A stretch of DNA of 8,639 bases from Actinomycetota bacterium (GCA_013698195.1 JACCVK010000160.1:1-8639); one strand, 5' to 3'. Positions 1 through 6,350 are shown, numbered from the stretch's first letter. Numbers and translations: made by a program. Notes: generated by a model not told the origin, from the letters alone.

Positions 1-1053
1 CTCGAAGCGCGACATGGAGTGTGAGAGCGCCGCGCACCACATGTCCGGGAAGGACGGGTCGACGTCGGTCGTCGAGGGGTACGGGTCGAGTTCCACGTCC
101 CCAGCGACGACGAGGGGCGATGCGCCGCCCTGGACGCCGTGGCGGTCGCGCTTGAAGTAGATCCCCCAGAGCTCGTCCGTCACGAGCGCGCCGTCGTCCG
201 TCAACAGAGGCGCGTCCGTGTCGAGGTGGATCACCGGCGGAGCGCCGCCGTCCGCGGTCGCGAAGAGAAGCGGGTCGATCTCGATCTCGCCTTCCTGGAG
301 ATTCCAGTACGTCCACATCGGTCGGTCGGGGACGATCTCGCCCGACGGCGTGCGGACGTCGATCGTGTCCGGAAGGCCGAGCAGCTTCCAGAAGGCCCGC
401 GCCCACGGCCCGGGTGCGATCACGACCTGCTCGCCGACCGCGATCGCCCCGTCGCTCGTCTCGAGCGCCGTGATCGTCCCGTCGCCCGCCTCGGCGAACC
501 CGGTCACCTCGACGCCGGCCAGCACCTCGACGCCCTCGGAGCGGCACTTGCCGTGCAGCCCTTCCACCGACTCGAGGTTGAACGCGAATCCACCTTGGCG
601 CTCGTGTAGGCAGACCGTGACGCCCTGCGCGCGCCAGTCGGGGAAGAGCGACTTCATGTGTGCGTCGACGGCATCCGCGCCGAGGACGAGCTCGGAGTCG
701 TAACCGATGCGTTCCTGCCGCTCGTAGGTCGCCGTCAGGTCTGCCTCCTGCACCGAGGCGCCGAGCGCGATGTATCCGACAGGGTTGTACGCATACGTGG
801 CCGGATCCGATTCCCACTCCTCGACGCATGCCTGCATCAGCTCGCTCATTGCCGGCTGGAAGTAGTTGTTGCGGACGACGCCGCAGGCGATACCGGACGC
901 GCCGGCGCCGGGCTTCGACTTGTCGAGCACGATGACGTCAGCGCCCGAGCCGAGTCCGCGCGTTTGCAGCTCCTGCGCAAGGTGATAGGCCGTGGAAAGG
1001 CCATGGATACCGGCGCCGACGACGACGTAGCGGGCGCTCATGGAAGGCGCCAT
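1..1053 (-). CDS. FAD-dependent amine oxidoreductase, DAO/sarcosine-dimethylglycine oxidase-like (C-terminus cut by window edge)
   Basis: The frame is open from 1053 to the left edge, giving 351 residues without a stop. Family members are usually about 400-440 residues, so the C-terminal part is missing. Residues 8-25 form a dinucleotide-binding fold with the GxGxxG pattern (G13, G15, G18), followed by an acidic end of strand 2 at D44. A Gly/Ala/Ser-rich segment at 49-64 and the VIAPGPWA stretch near 211-218 are typical of the D-amino-acid-oxidase superfamily. Such enzymes oxidise secondary or tertiary amines (sarcosine, dimethylglycine) with FAD, in the cytoplasm. The start at 1053 is preferred over ATG 1041 because GAGG lies nine bases upstream of 1053, whereas 1041 has no ribosome site. 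Together with the GcvT-fusion protein at the right end it looks like a split dimethylglycine-oxidase system. The exact substrate cannot be read from the sequence. FAD family assignment is firm; sarcosine/DMG-type is probable. Confidence 0.88.
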   Translation of the reverse strand, partial: MAPSMSARYVVVGAGIHGLSTAYHLAQELQTRGLGSGADVIVLDKSKPGAGASGIACGVVRNNYFQPAMSELMQACVEEWESDPATYAYNPVGYIALGASVQEADLTATYERQERIGYDSELVLGADAVDAHMKSLFPDWRAQGVTVCLHERQGGFAFNLESVEGLHGKCRSEGVEVLAGVEVTGFAEAGDGTITALETSDGAIAVGEQVVIAPGPWARAFWKLLGLPDTIDVRTPSGEIVPDRPMWTYWNLQEGEIEIDPLLFATADGGAPPVIHLDTDAPLLTDDGALVTDELWGIYFKRDRHGVQGGASPLVVAGDVELDPYPSTTDVDPSFPDMWCAALSHSMSRFE

Positions 1054-1130
1054 TTATTGCATCCTCGGCAACAGCATTGCGTACTCGCTAACCGAATCTA
1101 GCAGCGTAGACATTGTGCGACCCGGCTCGC

Positions 1131-1487
1131 TCACTCCGGATGCAGCTCCCAGCGCGGTGCCTCTGCCGCCGCCCGCCGCACGCGACGTCGCCAGAGCGGC
1201 ATATACAGAAGCATCCACGCGAGTCCCACGATGATCGCCAGAAACAGGTAGCGAGACTCCACGAAGAGGACGAGCGGTGCGAAGACGCCGAGGAGGATCG
1301 CCCCGAACGCGAGGATCTCGACGCGAAACCGGCGCATCCGCCGGTTCCGACGCTCGTAGGCTTCGCGCGGGATCTGGCCGGTATTCCACCGCTTTTCGCA
1401 CTTCGCGCACTGCCAGGTCTCGCCGTATGCTACCGACCCGCTCTCCCCACAATCGCACGCGATCGCGATAGGGGGATCCGGCGGCAC
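1131..1487 (-). CDS. Small zinc-ribbon protein with two transmembrane helices, function unknown
   Basis: 118 residues. C11-x-C13 and C27-x-x-C30 form a plausible four-cysteine zinc ribbon at the N-terminus. A basic linker (about 41-55, many Arg) follows, then two strongly hydrophobic helices at about 57-76 and 80-98 and an Arg-rich end. The pattern of a ribbon followed by a helical hairpin suggests a small inner-membrane protein with its ribbon in the cytoplasm. I do not recognise a named family. The start is GTG: an in-frame TAG lies three codons upstream and there is no ribosome binding site. Instead TAGAAT (-10-like) ends six bases before the GTG, so the transcript is probably leaderless. 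The oxidase gene begins 77 bases downstream on the same strand, so the two may be cotranscribed. Cysteine spacing plus two clean membrane segments make this a real gene rather than a chance open frame. Confidence 0.75.
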   Translation of the reverse strand: MPPDPPIAIACDCGESGSVAYGETWQCAKCEKRWNTGQIPREAYERRNRRMRRFRVEILAFGAILLGVFAPLVLFVESRYLFLAIIVGLAWMLLYMPLWRRRVRRAAAEAPRWELHPE

Positions 1488-1493
1488 GCGCCG

Positions 1494-1522
1494 ATTCTAC
1501 GAGCGCACGACACCGCACGACA
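1494..1522 (-). promoter_or_regulatory. Probable leaderless promoter of the zinc-ribbon gene
   Basis: On the minus strand TAGAAT (1499-1494, five of six matches to TATAAT) ends six bases before the GTG at 1487. Transcription would therefore start at or next to the start codon, as is common for leaderless actinobacterial genes. The -35 position (about 1522-1517) has no good TTGACA match and lies inside the tandem decamer. An activator-dependent or extended -10 promoter would fit. This is a prediction from spacing only. Confidence 0.45.
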
Positions 1523-1523
1523 C
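1504..1523. repeat. Perfect tandem repeat of a 10-bp unit
   Basis: The decamer CGCACGACAC occurs twice with no gap and no mismatch (1504-1513 and 1514-1523). Its period is one DNA helical turn. It covers the -35 region of the leftward promoter and lies just upstream of the -35 of the rightward permease promoter. It is well placed to bind a regulator of either or both genes; which one cannot be told. Confidence 0.6.
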
Positions 1524-1536
1524 TCTGCGGCCAGCG

Positions 1537-1565
1537 TTGAATTCACCCCCGCAGGGTGTTATACG
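1537..1565 (+). promoter_or_regulatory. Candidate sigma70-type promoter of the permease gene with a dyad in its spacer
   Basis: TTGAAT (1537-1542) and TATACG (1560-1565) are separated by exactly 17 bases; each matches the consensus at four of six positions. Predicted transcription start is near 1572, about 40 bases before the GTG at 1612. The spacer holds an inverted repeat, CACCC (1544-1548) and GGGTG (1554-1558) around five bases. Repressor operators often lie there. The longer open frame beginning at TTG 1537 would start inside this -35 element, which supports the internal start at 1612. Confidence 0.5.
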
Positions 1566-1597
1566 TCGCGTCCGACAGTTTGCGCACCCCACGCTCC

Positions 1598-1604
1598 GAG
1601 GAGG
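1598..1604 (+). promoter_or_regulatory. Strong ribosome binding site setting the permease start
   Basis: GAGGAGG lies seven bases before GTG 1612. No comparable site precedes the upstream in-frame TTG at 1537. This decides the start of the permease in favour of 1612. Confidence 0.85.
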
Positions 1605-1611
1605 TTCTGCT

Positions 1612-3162
1612 GTGGCATCAGCCGTAGTCGAGGAACGACAGCTCCTCAAGAAGCTTCGCTGGTACGACGGATTCGTGATCTCCCTGGCGACGCCCGGGTT
1701 CCTGCTCGGCTCGCTCGGCTACTCCGTCGGCGACATCGGAGGCTGGGGGTCGGTACTCCTGTGGGGCATCTCCGCCGCGCTCGCGTTCTTCATCATGACG
1801 CTCTACTCCGAGATGGCCGCGATGTTCCCGGACAAGCCGGGCGGCTTCCCGCTGTATGCGCACGAGGGCTGGCGGAAGTACTTCACGCTGGTCGGGCCGA
1901 TCGTGGCGTTCGGCTACTGGCTCGCGTGGTCGGTGGTGCTCGCATTCCTCGGGGTCTTCAGCGGACAGATCATCACAGCCGCCTGGTTCGAGGGCGAGCC
2001 GTTCGGCAGCGCGTTCTTCGGGAGCTCCGAGGGCGAGGGCTACTTCTCGACGGGCGGCGCGGCGATCGGTCTGCCTCATCTGATTGCGATCGGGCTCATT
2101 CTCGCGGTGTGGCTCTTCAACATCCGCGGCGTTCGCGTCGCGGTCGGGTTCGGGTATCTCGCTGGTGCGCTGCTCATGATTCCGCTCTTCGTGTTCATGT
2201 TCTTGCCGTTCCTGAACGGCGACTTCTCGAGCTCGAACCTCACCTGGGGACAGCTCGACGGCACCGGCGGCGCAGGGGACGAGACTTTCTCCGTCTCCAC
2301 GTGGGAGGTCATTCGCCTCTCGCTGGTGTGGCTCTGGATCATGGCCTGGTCGTCCTGGGGCGTCGACACCTGTGCCACGTTCGCGCCCGAGTACAAGGAC
2401 ACCGTCAACGACACCAAGCTCGCGCTCCGCTCGGCCTGCATCTTCACGATCGCCGTCTACACGCTGCTCCCACTCGGGCTCGTCGGTGGTGTCGGCGAGG
2501 AGACGGTGGCCGCATTCGATTACGTCGGCGCGCTCGAGGTGTTGACGGGATCGACGGCGCTCACGAACTTCTTCGTCATCGTCATCGTCGCGAGTTTCGT
2601 CATCTCGATGAACACCGCGACCGCCGACGGGAGCCGGGCTCTCTACGGCATCGCGCGGGACGACATGACGATCAAGGAGCTCTTCCACCTGAACCGCTGG
2701 CATGTGCCGGGACGCGCGATGACGCTGGACATGCTCGTGAACATCGCGTTCGTCCTCTTCGTCGGCAACATCTTCGGCATCCTCGCGGCGAGCAACATCG
2801 GCTACGTGCTCGCGCACTTCTTCGCGATCACCGGCTTCATCTTGCTCCGGAAGGACCGGCCCGACTGGCCGAGGCCGATCAAGCTCTCGCCGATCTGGGT
2901 GCCGATCGCGTGGGTCCTCGCAGCCGTGACCTTCGTGCTGATCATCTTCGGTGTCGGCTGGTTCCAGACAGCCGCGGGCGGTTACGGAGGAACGACCGAG
3001 AAGCTCATCGGCTTAGGAGTCCTCGTGATCGCGGTGCTGCTCTTCCTGTACCGGCGGATCGTCCAGGACGGCGTGCGACCGCAGATGCGTGAGGAGCCGA
3101 ACCCGGTTCCGGACGCGCGGCAGGCTGCGCTGATTGCCGAGGCGGCGCGACCGGTCGTCTGA
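1612..3162 (+). CDS. APC-superfamily amino acid/amine permease
   Basis: 516 residues from the GTG at 1612, chosen for its GAGGAGG site; the frame stays open back to 1537. About twelve hydrophobic segments are visible, at roughly 18-38, 46-66, 92-118, 153-172, 178-202, 232-251, 275-295, 316-335, 370-388, 392-412, 427-450 and 464-481. The family signature lies around 66-86: a Ser-Glu-Met segment leading to FPDKPGGFPLYAHEG, then WLAW in the third helix. The glycine-rich break in helix 1 (TPGFLLGSLGYS, about 27-38) is typical of the unwound substrate site. Length fits the APC family. It should import a small amino acid, amine or related solute by proton- or sodium-coupled transport; specificity cannot be read. 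The tail after helix 12 is short and cytoplasmic. The amine oxidase across the divergent promoter region suggests a methylated amine or amino acid as the imported compound, which is inference. Confidence 0.93.
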   Translation: MASAVVEERQLLKKLRWYDGFVISLATPGFLLGSLGYSVGDIGGWGSVLLWGISAALAFFIMTLYSEMAAMFPDKPGGFPLYAHEGWRKYFTLVGPIVAFGYWLAWSVVLAFLGVFSGQIITAAWFEGEPFGSAFFGSSEGEGYFSTGGAAIGLPHLIAIGLILAVWLFNIRGVRVAVGFGYLAGALLMIPLFVFMFLPFLNGDFSSSNLTWGQLDGTGGAGDETFSVSTWEVIRLSLVWLWIMAWSSWGVDTCATFAPEYKDTVNDTKLALRSACIFTIAVYTLLPLGLVGGVGEETVAAFDYVGALEVLTGSTALTNFFVIVIVASFVISMNTATADGSRALYGIARDDMTIKELFHLNRWHVPGRAMTLDMLVNIAFVLFVGNIFGILAASNIGYVLAHFFAITGFILLRKDRPDWPRPIKLSPIWVPIAWVLAAVTFVLIIFGVGWFQTAAGGYGGTTEKLIGLGVLVIAVLLFLYRRIVQDGVRPQMREEPNPVPDARQAALIAEAARPVV

Positions 3163-3177
3163 GCTCGCGACTCCCGT

Positions 3178-3206
3178 GGAGGGGGCGGCCGCCCGCCGCC
3201 CCCTCC
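3178..3206 (+). terminator. Perfect 12-bp GC hairpin after the permease gene
   Basis: Arms 3178-3189 (GGAGGGGGCGGC) and 3195-3206 pair without mismatch around a five-base loop. A U-G and a G-C pair can extend the stem (3177/3207, 3176/3208). The permease stop is 15 bases upstream. No T-run follows, so it is not a classic intrinsic terminator on the plus strand. It could act as a U-less terminator, an attenuator or an mRNA-stabilising 3' structure. It ends only about 20 bases before the next start codon. Confidence 0.6.
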
Positions 3207-3227
3207 GCTGAACGTCAGAATTGAGCC

Positions 3228-4199
3228 ATGGAAGGCTCGGCCGCTCCGGATGAGTTCCAGATCGCGCTCGACAGCGCGATCTCGGCACCTGAGGCGTTCG
3301 GAGCATCGTTCGACGCGGCTCCCGCATCGGAGGAGCTCGAGCTCGGTCTGGGACTCGAGGGCGACCCAGGCATCGCGTTCCGCCGGACGCTCGGCATGTT
3401 CGCGACGGGCGTCACCGTCATCACGACTCGGACGCGAGAGCAGGTGCACGGGATGACCGCAAACGCCTTTATGTCGGTTTCCCTGCGCCCGCCACTCGTC
3501 CTCGTGTCGGTCGATCGGCGTGCGCGCATGTCGAACTTGCTCCACGAGGGAACGCGCTTCGGCGTGAACGTGCTCGAGGCGAAGCAGGCGACGCTCTCCG
3601 ATCACTTCGCGGGCCGTGCGGTGGAGGGCTCGACGGAGCCGCTGTTCGAGCTCGTGCACGACACGCCGCTCGTGGAGGGCGCCCTAGCGCATCTCGTCGC
3701 CCGGGTCGTGCGCTCGTACTGGGGCGGAGATCACTCGCTGTTTCTCGGCCAGGTGGAGTTCGCCCGCTACGGCGAGGGCGAGCCGCTCCTCTTCCACGGC
3801 GGCCGCTACGAGCGGTTGATTCGAGACCCGCGTGTCTTCTCGCTTCTGCCCGCTGAGCTGCTCGACCCGATCCTGGCCCTGGGCGAGGAGCGGGAGTATG
3901 CGGACGGCGAGGCGCTGATGCGGATCGGCGAGCCGAGCGGGGAGTTGCTGCTCATCCTCGAGGGCACGGTGTCGGTCGAGCGGCCGGGTCGCAGCCTCAC
4001 GCTTAGCCCGGGCGAGCTTGTCGGCGAGATCGAGGTGCTCGACCCGGGCGGGGGCAGGATCGCGGACATCCACGCGCAGGGCTCGGTGCGCTGCGTGGCT
4101 GTGTCGCGGGACGCGCTGCTCGCGGCGCTCGAGGCTGACCCACGAGCGGCGGTCGCGCTCATCGAGGTGCTGGCTGCGCGTTTTCGCGAGACGGCCTAG
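3228..4199 (+). CDS. Flavin reductase-like FMN-binding domain fused to a C-terminal cyclic-nucleotide-binding domain
   Basis: 323 residues. An acidic, unassigned leader (1-46) precedes a flavin reductase domain (about 47-198). Its family marks are FRRTLGMFATGVTVIT (51-66), HGMTANAFMSVSLRPPLVLV (74-93), FGVNVL (111-116) and GDHSLFLG (167-174). Such domains bind FMN and use NAD(P)H, often feeding reduced flavin to a monooxygenase. A cNMP-binding domain follows at about 203-316. Its phosphate-binding cassette at 261-280 keeps G266-E267 and R277, ten residues apart like E72 and R82 of E. coli CRP, so ligand binding is plausible. No helix-turn-helix follows, so it is not a CRP-type regulator. The ATG is fixed by an in-frame TGA two codons upstream; no good ribosome site is seen. 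It lies 65 bases after the permease, on the same strand. Cyclic-nucleotide control of the reductase is inferred. Domain identity is firm; flavin substrate and partner are unknown. Confidence 0.9.
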   Translation: MEGSAAPDEFQIALDSAISAPEAFGASFDAAPASEELELGLGLEGDPGIAFRRTLGMFATGVTVITTRTREQVHGMTANAFMSVSLRPPLVLVSVDRRARMSNLLHEGTRFGVNVLEAKQATLSDHFAGRAVEGSTEPLFELVHDTPLVEGALAHLVARVVRSYWGGDHSLFLGQVEFARYGEGEPLLFHGGRYERLIRDPRVFSLLPAELLDPILALGEEREYADGEALMRIGEPSGELLLILEGTVSVERPGRSLTLSPGELVGEIEVLDPGGGRIADIHAQGSVRCVAVSRDALLAALEADPRAAVALIEVLAARFRETA

Positions 4200-4236
4200 C
4201 CAACGGTGCCCGTCCGTCCGCTGCGGCCCACGTTCG
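4200..4236. other. Short convergent intergenic gap
   Basis: These 37 bases separate the stops of the flavin reductase and dioxygenase genes. I see no clear hairpin or T-run that would end transcription in either direction, so the two transcripts may overlap at their ends. Confidence 0.4.
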
Positions 4237-5139
4237 CTAGTCGATCGCCGGCAGCTCGGCGAGCCAGGGCGTGCGATACCCCGACTCGTCCCACATCACG
4301 GGGAAGAACGACTCATCGAGGGAGAGGTCGCCGCGGCGGCGATAGCGCGAGTAGGTGACGTCGACGTTCGTCTCATGGAAGCGGGCCTCCACGGGAAGCA
4401 TGTGCGACACGAGCGCCATGCGTACGAGCGACGCATTTCGATTCGGCGCCGAGCCGTGCCACGTGAGCCCGTGGTGAAAAGATCCACCACCTGCCTTCAC
4501 GACGACTGGAACGACATCTAGCTCGGTGCCAGCGGGTGCGGCTGCGCGAGCCCCGGCGAGCCAGTCGTCCGGTGCGTGGAACTGCGTGCGCTCCGGCGGC
4601 GACTTCGGCCACGTGTGCGACCCTCGCACGAGCTCGAGCGGCCCCGCGTCCGCCGTCGTCTCATGCAGCGACAGCCAACACGTCACCATCTCCGAGGGGA
4701 CGAGGTAGTCGGCGTACGAGGAGTCCTGGTGGAATCCGATCGCCTTCGTCCCCGGTGGCTTCCAGAGCACGTTGTCCTGGAGGATCCGGACGCCGCGGTA
4801 GCCGGCGAGCTCGGCGGCGAGCCGCCCGATCCGCTCGGAGAGCACCTGCGCGGCCACGACCGGGTCGGACTTCCAGGCGTTGCAGAGCTGTCGGGTGCGG
4901 TCTTCCGGGTCGCGCCCGGGCATCCAGTTCACCTCGTCAGGCCCGATCCCCGTCTCGTACTCGCCCGCGAAGAGCCGCTCGTACCGACTGCGGAGCAGCT
5001 CGAGCCCGCGCTCGGACACGAGTCCTTCCTCCACGATCAGAAAGCCGTCACGATGGAAGCCCTCGATGTCCTCGGGAGAGAAGGATTCGATCAGGACTCC
5101 AGACTGCTCTACCACAGGCCGCTCAGCGGGACGCCCCAT
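4237..5139 (-). CDS. Phytanoyl-CoA dioxygenase (PhyH) family Fe(II)/2-oxoglutarate oxygenase
   Basis: 300 residues from ATG 5139. SPEDIEGFHRDGFLIVEEGL (21-40) is the usual N-terminal start of PhyH proteins. The iron triad is visible: H137-x-D139 in GFHQDSSY and H228 in WHGSAPN. R240, twelve residues later, fits the 2-oxoglutarate-binding arginine (human PHYH has H264 and R275). AGPLELVRGSHTWP (165-178) is a further family mark. The enzyme should hydroxylate or oxidatively dealkylate a small organic substrate, using O2 and 2-oxoglutarate; the substrate cannot be assigned. With ATG 5139 it overlaps the ATPase gene by 31 bases. GTG 5115 is an alternative with a seven-base overlap. Neither start has a ribosome site, so translation is probably coupled to the ATPase. 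The gene ends 37 bases from the convergent flavin reductase gene. Family firm, start uncertain. Confidence 0.9.
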   Translation of the reverse strand: MGRPAERPVVEQSGVLIESFSPEDIEGFHRDGFLIVEEGLVSERGLELLRSRYERLFAGEYETGIGPDEVNWMPGRDPEDRTRQLCNAWKSDPVVAAQVLSERIGRLAAELAGYRGVRILQDNVLWKPPGTKAIGFHQDSSYADYLVPSEMVTCWLSLHETTADAGPLELVRGSHTWPKSPPERTQFHAPDDWLAGARAAAPAGTELDVVPVVVKAGGGSFHHGLTWHGSAPNRNASLVRMALVSHMLPVEARFHETNVDVTYSRYRRRGDLSLDESFFPVMWDESGYRTPWLAELPAID

Positions 5140-6332
5140 ATGCGGTCGGTGAGCGGGATCGTGCTGGAGCCGGTGTACATCACGATCCCGGCGGTGAAGC
5201 GCTCGCCACGTGCATCTCGAAGCTTCGCGAGCGCTCTGTAGTCGGCTGTCTGAATGGTGGCAGCTGCCTTCACCTCGATTCCCGCAATGCTCCCAGAAGT
5301 CGTCTCGAGAACGACATCGATCTCGTCGCGCTCGCGTCGGTAGTGATATTGGTTGGCTTCGATCTTCGCGTGTTCACGTAGACGCGCAATCTCCATCGCA
5401 ACGAAGTTTTCGAGGATCTTCCCCGTGACTTGCGGGTCGGTCGCGATCCTCTGCTCGTCCGCGCCCAGGAGGTAGGCGAGAAGTCCGCTGTCGACGATGT
5501 AGAGCTTTTCCTTGTGAACCTCGCGGTTTCCGATGTTCGGGGTCCATGCTTGAACACGCTTGACGATGAAGACGGTCTCCAGGAGAAGGGTGTACGTCTT
5601 GATCGTGTCGTTGTCGAGTTGGAGCTTGTTGGACATCGCCGTGGGCGTGAACAGGTTCGCGGCTTGCGAGGCGATTAGTCGGAGTAGCCGTGGCACGTGC
5701 TCAAGCTTGTGCGCGTCGGCGATATCTCTGAGGTCGCGCTCGACGATCGAGCGGATATAGCTCGCGTACCACCGGCGCCGACGCAAACCGTCTCTCCCTC
5801 GCGCATCCGGGTATCCGCCTCGCGCGACGAGGGCCTCACGACCCACGGGTGCGTTTTTCACCCACGGGGGTCTTCCCTCGAAAAGCTGATCGACGAAGGC
5901 TCCGTCGGAGCCGCAGATTTCTGCTTGAGAGAACGGCCAGAGCGTGATGTACTCGGCGCGCCCGGTCAGGGCTTCCTGGATTTTCGGCGCGGTCAGGATG
6001 TTGGCCGAACCCGTAAGCAAGAATCGTCCTGGACTCGGATCTCGATCCACTGCGTCCTTGATTGCAAAGAGCAGGTCCGGTACCCGCTGGATCTCGTCGA
6101 TCAGCACTCGGTCGGGAAAGCCAGCGAGAAAGCCGGCTGGATCCGCGGCTGCAGCATCTCGGAGAGCTCGGTCGTCAAGGCTTACGGCATCGGCCGGAAC
6201 GTCACGATCCACGATTTCGTGGCTGAGGGTGCTCTTTCCCGTCTGACGAGCACCGAGAAGCACAACGACACGTGTGGCCTCGAGTGCTTCAACGAGCAGT
6301 TCGTGCACGTGGCGGCGAATCACATACGCCAC
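5109..6332 (-). CDS. AAA_14/DUF4143-type ATPase with a PD-(D/E)XK-like C-terminal domain
   Basis: 407 residues. Walker A is GARQTGKST (27-35), Walker B is VLIDEIQ (76-82), and LLTGSAN (105-111) is the sensor segment typical of this family. The second half is DUF4143: a winged-helix-like stretch near 227-263, LYIVDSGLLAYLLG at 277-290, then E309-N-F. The end matches a PD-(D/E)XK nuclease-like core, with D339 in EIDVV and E353-x-K355 in IEVK. The family's biological role is not established. The GTG start at 6332 is fixed by GGAGGAGGTT, eight bases upstream. GC is clearly lower than in the genes on both sides: hand-counted 60-base blocks inside give 50-60 percent, against 80 percent in the dioxygenase gene and 70 percent in the GcvT gene. 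This suggests later acquisition. It has its own promoter-like sequence, and its 3' end overlaps the dioxygenase start. No transposon ends or direct target repeats were seen around it. Confidence 0.92.
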   Translation of the reverse strand: MAYVIRRHVHELLVEALEATRVVVLLGARQTGKSTLSHEIVDRDVPADAVSLDDRALRDAAAADPAGFLAGFPDRVLIDEIQRVPDLLFAIKDAVDRDPSPGRFLLTGSANILTAPKIQEALTGRAEYITLWPFSQAEICGSDGAFVDQLFEGRPPWVKNAPVGREALVARGGYPDARGRDGLRRRRWYASYIRSIVERDLRDIADAHKLEHVPRLLRLIASQAANLFTPTAMSNKLQLDNDTIKTYTLLLETVFIVKRVQAWTPNIGNREVHKEKLYIVDSGLLAYLLGADEQRIATDPQVTGKILENFVAMEIARLREHAKIEANQYHYRRERDEIDVVLETTSGSIAGIEVKAAATIQTADYRALAKLRDARGERFTAGIVMYTGSSTIPLTDRIWGVPLSGLW

Positions 6333-6340
6333 GTTGTTTC

Positions 6341-6350
6341 AACCTCCTCC
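6341..6350 (-). promoter_or_regulatory. Strong ribosome binding site of the ATPase gene
   Basis: GGAGGAGGTT on the minus strand ends eight bases before GTG 6332. It fixes the start and indicates efficient translation from its own site rather than by coupling to the upstream GcvT-fusion gene. Confidence 0.85.

Noticed and set aside
1095..1123. A promoter for the oxidase gene in the 77-base gap (TAGATT on the minus strand)
   Set aside because: The -10 is fair but the -35 position is GGGTCG, a poor match. Cotranscription with the zinc-ribbon gene is equally likely.
1054..1518. A 154-codon minus-strand frame covering the zinc-ribbon gene
   Set aside because: Arg-rich without cysteines or helices. 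The overlapping 118-residue frame has a zinc ribbon and two membrane segments. Only its last 19 codons are kept as a low-interest leader idea.
1537..1611. Extending the permease N-terminus to TTG 1537
   Set aside because: That TTG is the first half of a -35 box, no ribosome site precedes it, and the 25 extra residues match no transporter start. GAGGAGG points to 1612.
1618..2817. A 399-codon open frame antisense to the permease
   Set aside because: The product is rich in Arg, Glu and Asp, has no motif, and mirrors permease codons. No ribosome site supports it.
1113..3092. A 659-codon open frame on the plus strand, longer than the permease frame it overlaps
   Set aside because: Its translation is Arg/His-rich with no hydrophobic segments or family motifs, while the other frame gives a clear twelve-helix permease with a ribosome site. 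It is an effect of GC-rich third positions.
4536..5381. Plus-strand open frames opposite the dioxygenase and the start of the ATPase region
   Set aside because: Low-complexity Arg/Ser/Pro translation, and the opposite strand carries clear family motifs.
5109..6332. The ATPase as a transposon helper or as part of a toxin-antitoxin or defence cassette
   Set aside because: No transposase, terminal inverted repeats, target duplications, small toxin/antitoxin partner or defence gene is present next to it. Its neighbours are metabolic.
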